Shown here piece after piece: positions 1-12,772 of a stretch of DNA of 64,000 nt. Within the stretch, counting starts at the first letter, position 1. Every line of letters begins with the position of its first letter. The stretch covers positions 21,553,951-21,617,950 of the forward strand of contig CM053259.1 in NCBI GenBank assembly GCA_028583405.1. Reading direction: 5' to 3'. The notes below the pieces were generated by a model, which did not search any database, was not told the DNA's origin, and was given only the letters and a program-made list of their open reading frames with translations. The stretch is from Pogonophryne albipinna. Taxonomy: Eukaryota; Chordata; Actinopteri; Perciformes; Artedidraconidae. The position numbers and the translations under genes are program-made.

Positions 1-79
1 ACCTGAATGTATCCTGAATTTAACCTGAATTTATCCTGATTTTAACCTGAATTTATCCTGAATTTAACCTGAATTTATC
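1..79. repeat. AT-rich tandem repeat at the window edge
   Basis: About three and a half copies of a 22-bp unit alternating ACCTGAATTTA and TCCTGAATTTA, with a few point differences. The array probably continues to the left of the window. Confidence 0.85.
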
Positions 80-928
80 CCAGCATCTTTAACTGACATG
101 CAAATGTTTGATTGACATCCTTCCAATATAATAATAGAAAGTGACATGATATATGAGCACTTTATTTTACAAAGACCTTGGCCCACTTTAAGCCTTTGTG
201 AAATACAGTAAAATTACCAGCATTTTGAAACTTTAGTTGAACTGTTCTATACTCATAGACATCTGAAATTATAAAAAACTCATTTTTAGTAACGCCAACA
301 AAGGCAACAAATGGCCAAATGTCCCTTTCAAAAGTTATAATGTACAGGTATAAGGAAGCATAAAATGGAAATGCTTTCCATTTGTAAATGCAATACTTGA
401 GTAAACATACCTAGTTGATCCCAATGATTGTGATACAAACATAATATACCTTAAATCAACACACTGTAAGCCTATACATTAGATAGAATACATATATATA
501 TTTTGTTGACAACTAACACACCAAGGGAAAGAGAATTAGCTAAGAAAGATATTAACCTTTTAAAGCTTGGAAGTGTTTAATGTTTTAAGAGTTTTTGTTG
601 CTTTGCCAACATTAAACTCAAGATAAAATGTAGGCACCTTGTTTAACATATAAATCAACTCAGTAAACTTGTTAATGTTGATTCATAAACAACAATATAT
701 TGTTTTAGGAAACCAGCCCATTTATATTCACTGAATGAGATCAATAAAGTTTTCTTTGATGATGTCACTTAAGGGTACACCTGATCGCGTGTGTTACCGG
801 TCCTGGTTACTGATTGGCTGGATCAGTTTCACCTTCACGCGATACTTCTCCATCACACTGCTGAAGGTAATCAATCAATCAACCTTATTAGCCTGCAGTG
901 CTGGAGCAATTCACCTCGTAACCCTGCT
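80..928. other. AT-rich 5' flank of nobox, no gene seen
   Basis: Non-coding, AT-rich sequence with no coding exon I can support. The last 200 bp before the nobox start are less AT-rich and hold an inverted CCAAT box (ATTGG at about 811-815). No clear TATA box is visible. The transcription start is not determined. Confidence 0.5.
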
Positions 929-934
929 TAATTG
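929..934 (+). promoter_or_regulatory. Candidate NOBOX-binding element upstream of nobox
   Basis: TAATTG, which matches the DNA element reported to be preferred by mammalian NOBOX (TAATTG/TAGTTG type). It lies 22 bp upstream of the nobox start codon, so it may be in the 5' UTR or core promoter. A six-base match is weak evidence alone; the autoregulation idea is inference. Confidence 0.3.
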
Positions 935-955
935 ATTATTAGTTTAGACTTCAAC

Positions 956-3900
956 ATGGAGGAACACTGTGATTTAGCGGAAGATTTAGGTAAGGACGAC
1001 TAGGATGACATTTAATTGTTTTATTGGTTTATTGGTTCGCTTTTCACTCGTCGACCATTTCCTAGCTCAACTTTTGTGTCATTTTGTAAACTTTGAAAGA
1101 CTTTGCGGGTGTATTTAAAGCTCTTTATCTTTCCTGTGAGGCTCAGCTTCCAGAGCTGCACAGCTCCACAGAGACACTTTAAGATTTTAAAACTCAGCTA
1201 TTAACATTCGTGACCCGGTGTTTGTACATGGGGACAGCGGGTTAGCTAGTTCAGCTGCAGCTAGCTGTTCAGAGTTAATTAGCGGTCAGGTGAGGTGGCA
1301 CGAGACGCTGCACACCTGGGACACTAATTAAGTCACTGCAGCTCCTCGCGGGATGACGTTTATCAGGTTTTTTTTCTGCAGGCCTCATGACTCATGAAAT
1401 AGGAAAGTAAGAGCTCCAACCATTTCAAGTTAGTTCTTACTCTGTGCAGGGGTGCCCAAACTAGGATTGGCTATATCACACAGTAGTATTCATGTGTTAA
1501 TAAGCCCACTTTTCAAATAAATTCAGTCAATGAAAGTTGGAAACATTTTCTAACAAATCTAAGTTGATAAGAAAAAAGCCCAATAACTTATTTACATAAC
1601 AAGTTTGACGTATAGGCCTACGCTTCCTGTTTCCCCTTATTATAATCAATCTGAGGCTTCTGTTTTAAGGAATGAGCTAACCACTTTTTGTAATAATGTA
1701 AATGGAGAGCATCATTTACCTACATTTGATTGATTTTGCTAACTTATAATTGAACTTATGAGGCAATCTACCTCACTGAGTGGCCCAGCCCTTCGTATAT
1801 TTTGCTGTAGGCTATGGTCCTCGGTGAAAACAGTTTGGACCCCTGCTGTAGAGACTATGACTATTTTTTATAATATAATATTTTAAATTAAATATTGTTT
1901 TGAGATTAAATAATAATAAACTCTAGGAGCCTATTAGCTTATATAAAGTAGTACACAAATAATATATAGGCCTACTTATATGTTATCTTACATTTTCTTT
2001 TTTTTCAAACTTTAGATAAACAGTAAGTAAACGAATGAGCCCATATCTCCTGTAACACATGACACCAAATGATTCTTTTAAAAATCTTTTTTGTATATAT
2101 CTTTAAAGCATATGCCCGAAAATAATTTGTTTCAAATTCTTAAACTTGAATTGGCTGGACTTTTTAGTATTCTGTGATGGTAAACTTAAAAAAATTCTTT
2201 GATATGAATAAAAGTCCAAATTAAAAAATCCTAACTATGATTGATGCAATCAGCCAATCATTTACCAACTATATATTCACCCTAAAGCTGCCACAAATAC
2301 AGAAGAAAGGACCTCAGGGACAGCCAAGGACCTGGATGAGAATACCACTGTGTCAGATGGCCCGTAACAAAATGCATTTCATATCATTTCATATTTTAAA
2401 GAAAGCAACACATGTCAACAGGGACTCAGTGTGAGCTGGCGTGTACCTGGAGAGCCATCATAGGATAAGGTTTGAAACCACAAACCTTATCACAAGTTTA
2501 ATCAATTTGTTAAGTATTAAATAAATTGCCTATTGGAAGAACTCAATATCCTTCACATAAAGATTAAGATGCAAACAAATAAGCTGGAAACATGTTTAAA
2601 AAAGCCGAAAGAAAATACTACTACGTGATATTAATAATAGACGTTTACAACAAGCACAGACGAAAACACATATGAATAAATGAGTTAGAGATCTGGCTCC
2701 AGCAGTAGTTTTAGGATTATGTAGAGGTTTCTCCAGTTCGTGTTTTGATTAAAGCTGTTTAAAAAAAAATACGTTTGTTATTTGCTGAAATACTTATCTT
2801 GAAATAAATCAATAAGTGAAATGCTTTGAGATAGAAAAGAAAATCTGGTGGCTGTCGCCGGACTGTAATTAGTCGTTCCATCGTGTCTTTTGAATTAAAT
2901 TCAATGATTCCACTGATTCCTTACTGTTTACCTGCTCGCAAATTCTACATGTATTGTGTTCTTGCCCAAGCTGCTAACTTAATTGCTCAGAACAAAATCC
3001 GTGATTGTTGGTTAGACTTTAGTGATACATTTAGAGGAGTGTCTTTAGAGGGTGGACTGAGGGACGAGCTGACTCAGTAGATTTAGATCTCGGTACTTTC
3101 ATTGCAAAAGGGTTTCGCCACATTTGGCTGGATATTTGTCTTGCATAATTTTGAATATCTTGCTTACTCTGCTTGCTGACTGCCTCACGTTACTTATCCA
3201 GGCTTTAGTGTCCAGGTTTTACAGACTTTGGACAAAAGTCAAACAAAAAAAAAACTCTCCCTCACCCTTTTGCAGACTGTCCGAGCCTTCTGTGCGAGGA
3301 GCTGGAGGATTTGGAAACAAAGAACCACCAAGGGAGGAGGAGGGAAGGAGAGGAGAGGGTGTTTAATCAGACAGAGGATGATGAGGCAGGAGAGGAGAAA
3401 GGCCGAGAACACGAGGAGGGGGAGGAAGAGAGAAAAAGGAAAGATGTTGATTTAGAAAATGAACTGATGGCGACAGAAGAAGAGGAGCAGGTGAGGCCAG
3501 AGAGCAGGCTGGGAGCGGAGGAGGAGCAGATGGAAGACGACAAGATTGAGAACAACAAGGAAACGATCGCCGACAAGCAAGAGGCCAAAGAAATGAAAAG
3601 TCTAAAGGAGAAAAAGGGTAGGAAGAGGTGCGGTAGGAAGCTAAGTGAGCGAGTGAGAAACAGGAGAGGTTATAAAGATGTCAGCGAGCGCTATGAGGAG
3701 GAGAGTCGGATCCAGGAGGCGTCAGTGATGAGTTCAGAGGAGAGCTCTGCTCCGGCCGAGCCTCCCATCGGTCTGATGAACAGCTGCGACCTGTCTGACC
3801 CCGCCTTCCTGGGCTGTGGGGGGGCCGGGATGTACTGCCCTCCTCCTGCTCCTCTCCCCCTGCTGTACTCCTCACAGCCTCCTGTCCCCATCCAACCTGC

Positions 3901-6148
3901 ACCTCCTCTACCTCACGGGACAAAAAGACCCTGCAGCCCCTCTGTACTTTACAGTCACTCCCTGCAGGGCCCACAGCCTCACGAGGTGAGACTACACCGT
4001 CACTGTTTATCAATCACTGCAGGAAATGTGAACGTATAGTACGCTGAACAACATTTGATTCCCTGAATTCCCAAACACCGTTCCCCCTCAGGGTTTCCGC
4101 TAACACTCATTCTCATTGATTCATCTGCAGATTATAACATTTAGATTCATCAAGTCATCGTTTCCCTATAAAATATCAGAAAATAGAGAAAACTATTGTT
4201 TTTCTCAAAATCCAAGCTGATGTCTTCAAATGTCTGAAAGTGTTCAGTTTACTTTGATGTACGACAGAGAAATGCAGGAAATCTCCAGATTTGAGAGGCT
4301 AAAACTGTCATTTCTGACATGTTTGCATGTGAAATGACTCAATTGATCAATGATTATTAAAATAGATGGCAATCATTTTTCTGTCAATTGACTAAAAGTT
4401 GCACCTATAACCAAAATGATCTCCACTTAAGATAGTTCTCCACTGATTCATCATGCACTCGTATAACATTGACCGAGGAGTTAGATTTTTTTCTGAAGCA
4501 GTAAAACCAGAGATATTGTCTTTCTTTTACCACATATTCAAAACCTGGTGCCTTTATTACCAATTATGCAACATGACCGCTGCCAGTTAGTTCAGACTCG
4601 GGTGTTTATTGAACACTGTGATGTGCTTAATTGGTGAGCTCTCCTTTAGGCTTTACGACTGGATAAATCTTATCAGAGACGTCACACTATATACTGTATT
4701 CTACCCTCTTTAGATGCAATATATAATCAATTACAATTAAATGCAACAGCTCTGCCATGAATTTTACCTTTTACAAAGTTAATAATGTTGAGTTTTTATG
4801 ACCTTGTGCAGTCAAGTAAAAATAACACCGCTAACTATGACTTCAGGAATTAAACATATCATTAAATTAACATCTCTATAAAAATACAACATTATGGGTA
4901 TAATAAAGGTAGACTGTCAGAACAGTTGCATTGGATCACATAAGACGGTATTACTGAGTGAATTTGCATCACCTTGTAGTAGTACAAGCTGTTCATTGAA
5001 TCTTTAGGGTGGTTATATAATATTTATTAATTTATATTTTTCTATGTCTTCATTTTAGACATCTTTCCCCAAATGTAGCCTGACACTTTTCAGATCTTTG
5101 CAAACTGTGGTTTGTTTACAGGACTTTAAATACACTACCTGTGGTTTGAGTATTGTTTGGCGGTGCATGAGGTTAACCCTCTGCAGCCCAACAGGCACAT
5201 TTGCATGTTCTAGTGAAGATCTCCAGGTGTCTAATAATAACTCTTGTCATGTATAATTACGGTGTAATATGTGTGAAATGATGCACACCAACAACCTTCT
5301 GCAATATTAATGATGCAGCTGTGGAAATAACATCCTGGGCTTTAATATTTGGGTCAGTGTGCGGTGTGGTGTGATATCAGTAGGCGAAAGAGCTTAATTG
5401 AAGCATTGTGACAAGCAAATGGAGAATTTGATGATGTCAAACTGTGTCAAATCAATTCATCTCACTGTGAAAATATGTATCACATTTTATCGTCTTTTGC
5501 CAGTTGCACCTACACCATGAAGTAATCTGTAGCTTGAAGAATAGCTCTGCTCAAAACCCAGAAGTATGCATTATTATTATTATTATTATTAAAAAATAAA
5601 GAATGAAAATATGTAGCGCAATAGCAAGATGTTGAATGTTCCTAATATATGGCCAGAACGGCACTCAAAAATAACCAGGAACACAAACTTCAATCTTAAA
5701 ATCAAAGCAATTAACCTTTTTCTATATTATCTGGCATTTAATAGACTAAACAAATAATCAATTCAGAACAAAATGGCAGATTTATTAATGAATTCAACAT
5801 TGTGTTGCTTTCTGGGGGCTGAAAAGTTCCACAGTGCACTTCCTGGTGAACCTCAACTTATTTTTGGCAGACAAACTTCCCTGTTGGCTTTTGTGACGGA
5901 GAAGAGATGATGTTGATGTTTTTCTTATTTGATGACAGATGGAGATAAACCGGGTCTACTCCACCCGACACTCCATCCGCTACAGCAGCAGGGGTCGAGG
6001 CCTCAGCCTACCTCTGTTACCGGAGGTAGAGGTAGTTGACAACGGCCTGCTTCCACCTCCTCCCAAGAAGAAAACCAGAACTCTCTACAGTACCGGTAAC
6101 CAAACTGTCTTTCTGTCCAGGTGTGTTCAGATTTGGTTATGCAAACAC

Positions 6149-6208
<60 letters not shown>

Positions 6209-9200
6209 CAGTTAGAGCATTTAGAGGCCTTGTTCCAGGAGGACCACTATCCCGACGCAGAGAAGAGGAAAGTCATCGCCGCCTCAGTTGGTGTCACGCC
6301 TCAAAGAATTATGGTTAGACTCTTTTACATTTCTTATTTGGTGATTTACCTCCTCTAAGAGAGAATCATTGTCGAACTCGGAATTAAGTTAGGTGTATCT
6401 CTTTTGGTCGAAACCTAAGTTCTTGGTGTCAATCAACAAAAAAACGGGTGCAATTATCCCTTTTATTTGCCCTTAAATGAGTTCTCCAATAATTGAGGAT
6501 TCAAGGAAAAGTTTCCCTTCCTGCCTCAAAAGCGACTGCCTTCTTTCACCTCCCATCTTTCCTTGTCTCGTCACCATCCTCAGACCTTTTTACTGATCAA
6601 TGTTATTGTCTTGTCTGCATGACGCTGTGAACCAGGTCTGGTTTCAGAACCGCAGGGCTAAGTGGAGGAAAGTGGAGCGCTCCATCACAGCGAGGGGTGA
6701 ACACAGACAGAGCCGAGCTGGCAGCAGCAGCAGCCCCCTGCATCACCCAATCAATCCCAGTCTGGCACCCAACAGGTACTACACTATATCGCTCTGTGTT
6801 GGTAGTTTTTCTTGTTCTCAAATGGTCCAAGCTACTTTTGATTAGTCGTTATTTTATATATGATTGATTGTAACTTATGTTTATTCTCTTTTCAGTAAGG
6901 GAGTTCCCTGTTTTTCAAATCACTTTGCCACAAAGCTGCCCCAGCTCGCCCCTGCAGCGCCTTCTTTCTCCGCCATCTCCAACCAGACTCCGCCCTCCTA
7001 CAGCAACCTGATGGCCAGCCTCAACAGCCCAGGTGCTGTAACCCTCATTCACAATGAATCAAAAGCACCGCTCATGATTAGGTCCCAGTGCTCCACAAAT
7101 ACTACTTAAGAGAAGAGGCCCCACTGTGCTTTTTGTGTTTTCCCTTTTCCTGTAGTGTGTTATATATGTTTTTGTAAATGGTCCGCAAAGGCTAAAATCC
7201 CAAAGTTCACACCAGAGGGAGTTTCTCTCACACCTAAACAACAAAATACTATACTAACATGTAAAAATAGAATGCTACATACATTATACATGTGTGCAAG
7301 CTGCTGCAGTTCTTGAGTGACATTTTAAATGCAATGAGGTAGAGATCAACATTACACAAAGTACAGAACAAAAGCCTCAGAGTTCTTGGAGTGTGCAGAC
7401 CTCAGACAAGGTCAAATGTCCATTCTCCCACAAAAAGAGTGTATATTGGACATTCAGAACACTAATATAGCAGCTAACAACTATTTGCCATGTTAAGATA
7501 TTGTGGCGTAATGGTGCTCTGAGTAAACACACAACAACAATTCAATCCAACATCAAGGAACTAGTGGGGACGGAGCCAGCTGTTTCCTACGTCTTGGCCC
7601 AAAAGCCGACTTGAACACCCATAACAAACTAACCAGTGGAACACTAGCTCTTACAATGCACTACATTTAAACTCGGTGAGGCTTCCCCCTGCATGTGGAG
7701 ATAGTACAATTCCCCAGAAACCAAACTACAATGTCTCTTTAATCTCAGTGTTTAATCTCTCTGTGTCATCTCCAAGGTCAATCCAGAGGGAGAGATGTGG
7801 GCCAGCACCAGCTTTTATCTCAGGGGGGGTTGGCAGAGTATCACCCCCGTCCCATGCACAGCCCCCCCGCTCTGCGGAGAGCCAGTCTACCCCTTTTCAC
7901 AACGACCTACAACGCTGCCAACCCAGCTCCACCTCTCCTTAACACCCTGGCTCACAACCAACCTCTGTTCCTCGATGCTCTGGAGAGCAGCTCCTCCCAG
8001 GCTCTGCAGACTGACACCAGGTCAGCTCGGTTCGAAGCAGACTGTGACATGAATACTAGACGATGATTTGAACAGGGATGAGTAGTACAGAGGACAGGCT
8101 GCAGACAGGAGCAGGGATCCTGTGAATTACTGATATATAATGATGCTGCAGACAGCACCTGTAGAGGGGAGTCGATTTCAGCTTGCTCTCTGAAATATTT
8201 GAGAAATCCTGCTGGGAGAAATAACGGTTAGGAATTGCTCTGTAGAAAATTATATGTCTTTGACTACTACTATTTATCACAGCTCTTAAATAAATCCCCT
8301 AATGCTAGGCAATATAAAACGAAATAATAGCAATGAATTTTAATGCATGTTTAGCTCCCTGAGCACCAGATTGACTTACTCTTCTCCAAATGGCCGGTTG
8401 TTTTCTGCCTTATTTGCATATACTCTTATTTGTTTTGGGAGTACAGATTAAGTGTTTTTTTTTTTTTTACGATACCTGTGTTTTTAAAACAGTGCTACCC
8501 TTATTTCCCCCCTGTAGTGTCGCTGGATGCCTTTTCATTCTCTGTAGCTCAGCGGGCGGTGGTGGGCTGTGACGGCAGGTTCCATTCACACTGAATTGCA
8601 GATTATCGCTGTCTTTGCTTTTGAGTCCTTATGTGTGAACCATAAGACATATTCTCCTGTTGTGTTTAAAAGGGTGCTGTCATGACAGCTAGCTGATTTG
8701 AGTGACAAAATAATCATGACATTTGCAAAGGTTCCCAAAGTCTTTTATTGGGCCCTTTCTACACTTTGGGTGAGATCGATATAAAGACATATGGAAGTAT
8801 CTGAGCATATAATATATATAACGTCCCTGCAGTTACACATCGTATATATTTGAAGATGTTGTTTTGACTAAATCCTTCTTTGTTTTGTCCGCAGTTCTCT
8901 ATTTGACTTTGGGGATAAACTGGACTACCTAACCTCAGGCCAGCAGAACAACCCACTCTCCTACCAGCTCCAGACCTCCTACCCCTCCACTCAGCCCCAG
9001 CACCAACCTCAGGCATCTCTGTCCCGCATGGCCTACCTCACCCCCTCCCCCTACCTTACCCCCAACCCTCCAGATTCCAACCCTACCTCCTACCTGACCT
9101 TCGGCCCCGGGGGAAACTCTACTGGGATTGTGACCTACTCCACTGGAGGCCAAGCTTACTACCAGTCCCAGAGCGCAGGACAAATCCTGCTGCAGTCGGC

Positions 9201-10177
9201 CGGTCATCCTGGTGAGTCAATAAGATGACATTTTATTAGACTTCCTCATGGAAAAACAAAAACACACCAATCGAAGGGGTTTAAGCACACTGTTTTTCAA
9301 AGAACCAGATATTTACCTACACTAAGAAGATTGTTTTGCAGGTGTGTTGGTTGGTTTGTTTGCCTATCAACAGGATTAAAGAAAAAATACTGTCCAGATT
9401 TCCTTGAAACTTGGCAGAAAGATGTATCATGGGCCAAAAGAGTGGAAGAGTTTAATCCCTATCCAAGCCTTGAGTGCCCAGAATGCTAGTCACCAAACAT
9501 TTTCTGTCCAGAAAAAGAACAACATCTTTTAATTCCCTAAAAAGTAGCCCACTCTGCTGCAGTTGGTTCTTGAGCAAGAACTAGACCATTAACAGATGTG
9601 CTTATAAGTGTATTAGTTTGCCATTTTTACTTTTGACTAGTGACAATCGGCTCCTGCTGATTTTGTGCTGATTGCTCTCCGATAAAGCTTGATTGTCTCA
9701 TTGAGTGGTCGGTGTTCTGCAGGTGGGATCCCAGCCTACCAGTCGTACCCCTGGGGCAGCATGTACAGCCAGCCAGCCCTGCACCAGCGCTCTCAGTGCC
9801 CTCCAACTTACCCCGGCAGCCGAGGTGCTCGAGATCCCCAGCCGCCCTCTTCCAACACCCTGCCTCCCCCTTCTTACTTCATCCGGGGGGACCACGCCGT
9901 GCCCTCACATGCAAACTCCCAGCGATCATCCCACACCACCAGCAGCAGCAGCAGCAGCAGCAGCTGCACCACGGTCCTCCCCCCTGTGTCCACCCTGCGG
10001 CCCTCTTGCCTCAGAGCGGAGATCACTCCCACCAAGGCTGCCTCCCTGCTGTCTTCTCAGGTCAGCCCTGCCTCCCCAGACAGCTCTCCAGTGCCCCCGT
10101 GTGTCAAGATTGAGTATGACAGCCCTCGAGAGATTCACAGCCACTTCCACTGCGACTTCTCCCTCAATAATTTTTGA
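956..10177 (+). CDS. nobox: NOBOX oogenesis homeobox protein, 9 coding exons, 766 aa
   Basis: Paired-like homeodomain transcription factor of oocytes, needed for early folliculogenesis in mammals. Coding exons: 956-989, 3276-3985, 5939-6095, 6207-6313, 6636-6775, 6896-7032, 7777-8020, 8895-9211, 9723-10177; all phases agree and the sum is 767 codons including TGA. The start ATG is in good context (TCAACATGG) and exon 1 is only 34 nt. Residues 13-248 are a long, charged, Glu/Lys/Arg-rich region. The homeodomain is about 291-350, split over three exons, with WFQNRRAKW at 338-346 and the NOBOX-like helix-1/2 segment FQEDHYPD. The C-terminal half is Pro/Ser/Gln-rich, as expected of a transactivation region, with a polyserine run encoded by (AGC)n near 9940-9965. 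The exon 4 acceptor is formed by a TG repeat. Family call is secure; exact small-exon borders are predicted. Confidence 0.93.
6156..6204. repeat. (TG)24 tract forming the nobox exon 4 acceptor
   Basis: A pure TG dinucleotide tract fills almost half of the 111-bp intron 3 and runs directly into the TAG acceptor at 6204-6206. There is no ordinary pyrimidine tract between it and exon 4, which encodes much of the homeodomain. Confidence 0.95.
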
Positions 10178-10325
10178 AGACATGTTTGTTTGTGTGAGAG
10201 TGTGTGCTTTAAGTGTTAATATAATATCCTGTTTAAATGTAAGTATTTCTGTGTTTTCCATTTGTATTACTATTAGGATGTTCTCGATATTACTGTAAGC
10301 TGGTTCGGTTGGGCTGCCTAGCTGC

Positions 10326-10331
10326 AATAAA
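10326..10331 (+). other. Polyadenylation signal of nobox
   Basis: AATAAA 149 bp after the nobox stop codon; the following 20-30 bases are T-rich. It implies a short 3' UTR. Confidence 0.7.
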
Positions 10332-10683
10332 TGCTCATTGTTCTGTTAATCCTTATTTATGCATTTGACCAGCATTGCTGTGATTTCAATCAGCAGTCTC
10401 CGACATGTTATGGCTCAGAGGAAAGTTTTATTGAGAAAATGTGGTTGCAGACCGGAGAGGGGCGTGGGAGGCGGGTTAATTGCAAAGCGTAATTGTTCCC
10501 CACCTCCCCATCAGTATGTGCATGCATATTCACATTTTGAATTAGTGTTTCAAACACACAAATAGGCCTTAATGCGAAGTTAAAAAAATTATACACAAAG
10601 TTTAAAGAGTGGACTGTGTAAACATTTTAATAGAAGCTCGCAACACCTTTGTCATAAGTTATAATAGTTGACACATATTGTGG

Positions 10684-10755
10684 AAGTTTTATGTATATAG
10701 CACATTTTAAAAAGATTTTTGGTCGAGCCAAAGTGCTGTACATGCAATAAAAACA
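10684..10755 (+). repeat. Degraded LINE 3'-tail-like fragment
   Basis: Contains TATATAGCACATTTT followed by CAAAGTGCTGTACAT, a pairing that recurs at the 3' ends of fish non-LTR retrotransposons. Assignment is from memory of common fish repeats, not from a library search. Confidence 0.4.
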
Positions 10756-10981
10756 CTTTACTGCGATAGCAAAACAGAAGACAATAAATTACAACAGCAA
10801 ATATAAAAATCAAACAAGTACAAGTACAAGCACATTCAAGTTAAAAGTAACTGACTTTTTTTTCAGTGTGGATAATTTACAACAATGTACAGATAAATCT
10901 CTCAGGAACACTCACTGACCCACTGAAACATGGTGGTGATGATGGATTAGGGAAACGTTTAGGATCATTACTGCACAGACT

Positions 10982-11022
10982 GATAATAGATAGATACTTC
11001 AGTGATCCCCACGGAAATTCAT
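10982..11022 (+). repeat. LINE 3'-tail-like fragment (GATAGATA...GATCCCC)
   Basis: GATAGATAGATACTTCAGTG followed by ATCCCCACGG resembles the common fish repeat tail GATAGATACTTTATTGATCC. It probably marks the 3' end of a truncated non-LTR retrotransposon. Confidence 0.45.
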
Positions 11023-12351
11023 GTAGAAACTATAACAACCGCCAATGTCATATAATGATTTTCCAGCTATGTTTACAGAACCATAGGTTAAATTCTGCCC
11101 TGATAACAGGCCTCAGTGACTCATCCTAATGGAGTCTGCTGGTGATGTAAATGGCCTCAGGTCTGTCTTTAGGCCACAAGAGGACACTGTTCCTTCATGT
11201 GAGACGACCACATGCTGGGTTTATCTGACAGCATGTTGGGTTCTCAGACACCCCTCTGTCGTGGGATGTGAGACAGTCGATAATCCCATGGAGGGGAAAC
11301 GGGACAGAGCTGTTTCCAGGGTAGAGGTATCCTAGACAATCACTGATACTGCCCAAATCCTTAATCCATGTTGCCATCTGCTGTGTTCACACACCAACTG
11401 CACTCTCTGTGTATCCTTAGTATGCAAGCCAGGTGAAGGGCTTGCGGAAACCAAATCTCTGTATGAAACTCCACCTCCGAAAGACCTAAAGGCATTTTTT
11501 GAGACTAGATAAAAGACATCTGGGAACAATTGTCATTTTTTTGCTCTAAGTATTGAAAGTAAAGCAACAAAAGTTTCTTGTTTTAACTGTAGTTAATATT
11601 CCTGGTCCGTAGTCGTGCTGCATGTAAAGTAAAGTTTGAAGTGAAGCTTGGATGATGATGTGGAAGTAAGAGAAGGAACTGTTTGATGAGAGCGAGGAGG
11701 AGGTGGCAGGGACCAGGGGAGCAGATAAAGGAGGGGGGAGACGGAGGAGTGAGGCAGTGTGTTGGTCGGGAAACAAGGGAGGAGAGCAGAGATGAGCTGT
11801 TGCTATGGGAGGAGAAGAGGATCATGGGTGGGCTCTGCCAGCAGGCGTGGGCGGGAGAAGAAGATGGGGATGAGGGAGAAGTGTGTTTGGAGCACAGGGG
11901 GTTCTGGGATGAACAGAACTCTTGGTTATGTAACTGCAGTGTTTGGGTTTTTAATGAACCTCGCTCTTCCTGCTCACTGGCTACTGAGCTGTTACTGTTG
12001 GCAGGAGCAGCGCAGCATAAACACACACACATACAAACTTCATTTCTCAAAGTCTCCTGCATAAAGAGACACACACAACACATTCATTTCAGGAATGAAA
12101 ACCCTGTGAGTGTGAGAGATTTATCCAAACTCAGTGAAGCGGAGTTTCTACTCTGGACTTTAGTTTTAATTTGTGTAAAGGTCTGTATGTGTGTCTCGTG
12201 TCACTTTGCACAGTTTCAGCTTTCTTCCCATTCACATGTCAGGGAGCTTGCATGTGTTACTGAGGAGGGTTTCATGTAGGTTTAACTTTGTAATTAATTT
12301 TTCCACAACTTCCCTGGTGTGAACAGAGAGTGCTCAGAGCACAACTGGAGG

Positions 12352-12384
<33 letters not shown>

Positions 12385-12568
12385 CATATATACATGTGTG
12401 TGTGTGTATGTATGTATGTGAACACAGGTATGGGATGCTTCAGTTCAGCCGAATCCGCCATGTCAATATTTACTCAGTATTCTGAGATTTGAAGAAAGGG
12501 AACTTGTTTCAATATTTATGGCTGTGGTCTAACAAGAAATCCTCGCACTCTTTCCAAACCTTCTGACT

Positions 12569-12772
<204 letters not shown>

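Noticed and set aside
3681..4013. 110-aa minus-strand ORF opposite nobox exon 2
   Set aside because: Shadow of the highly biased codon composition of the sense exon.
11683..12279. 198-aa + strand ORF
   Set aside because: Purine-rich low complexity followed by ordinary sequence; no recognisable domain, no supporting splice or promoter signals.
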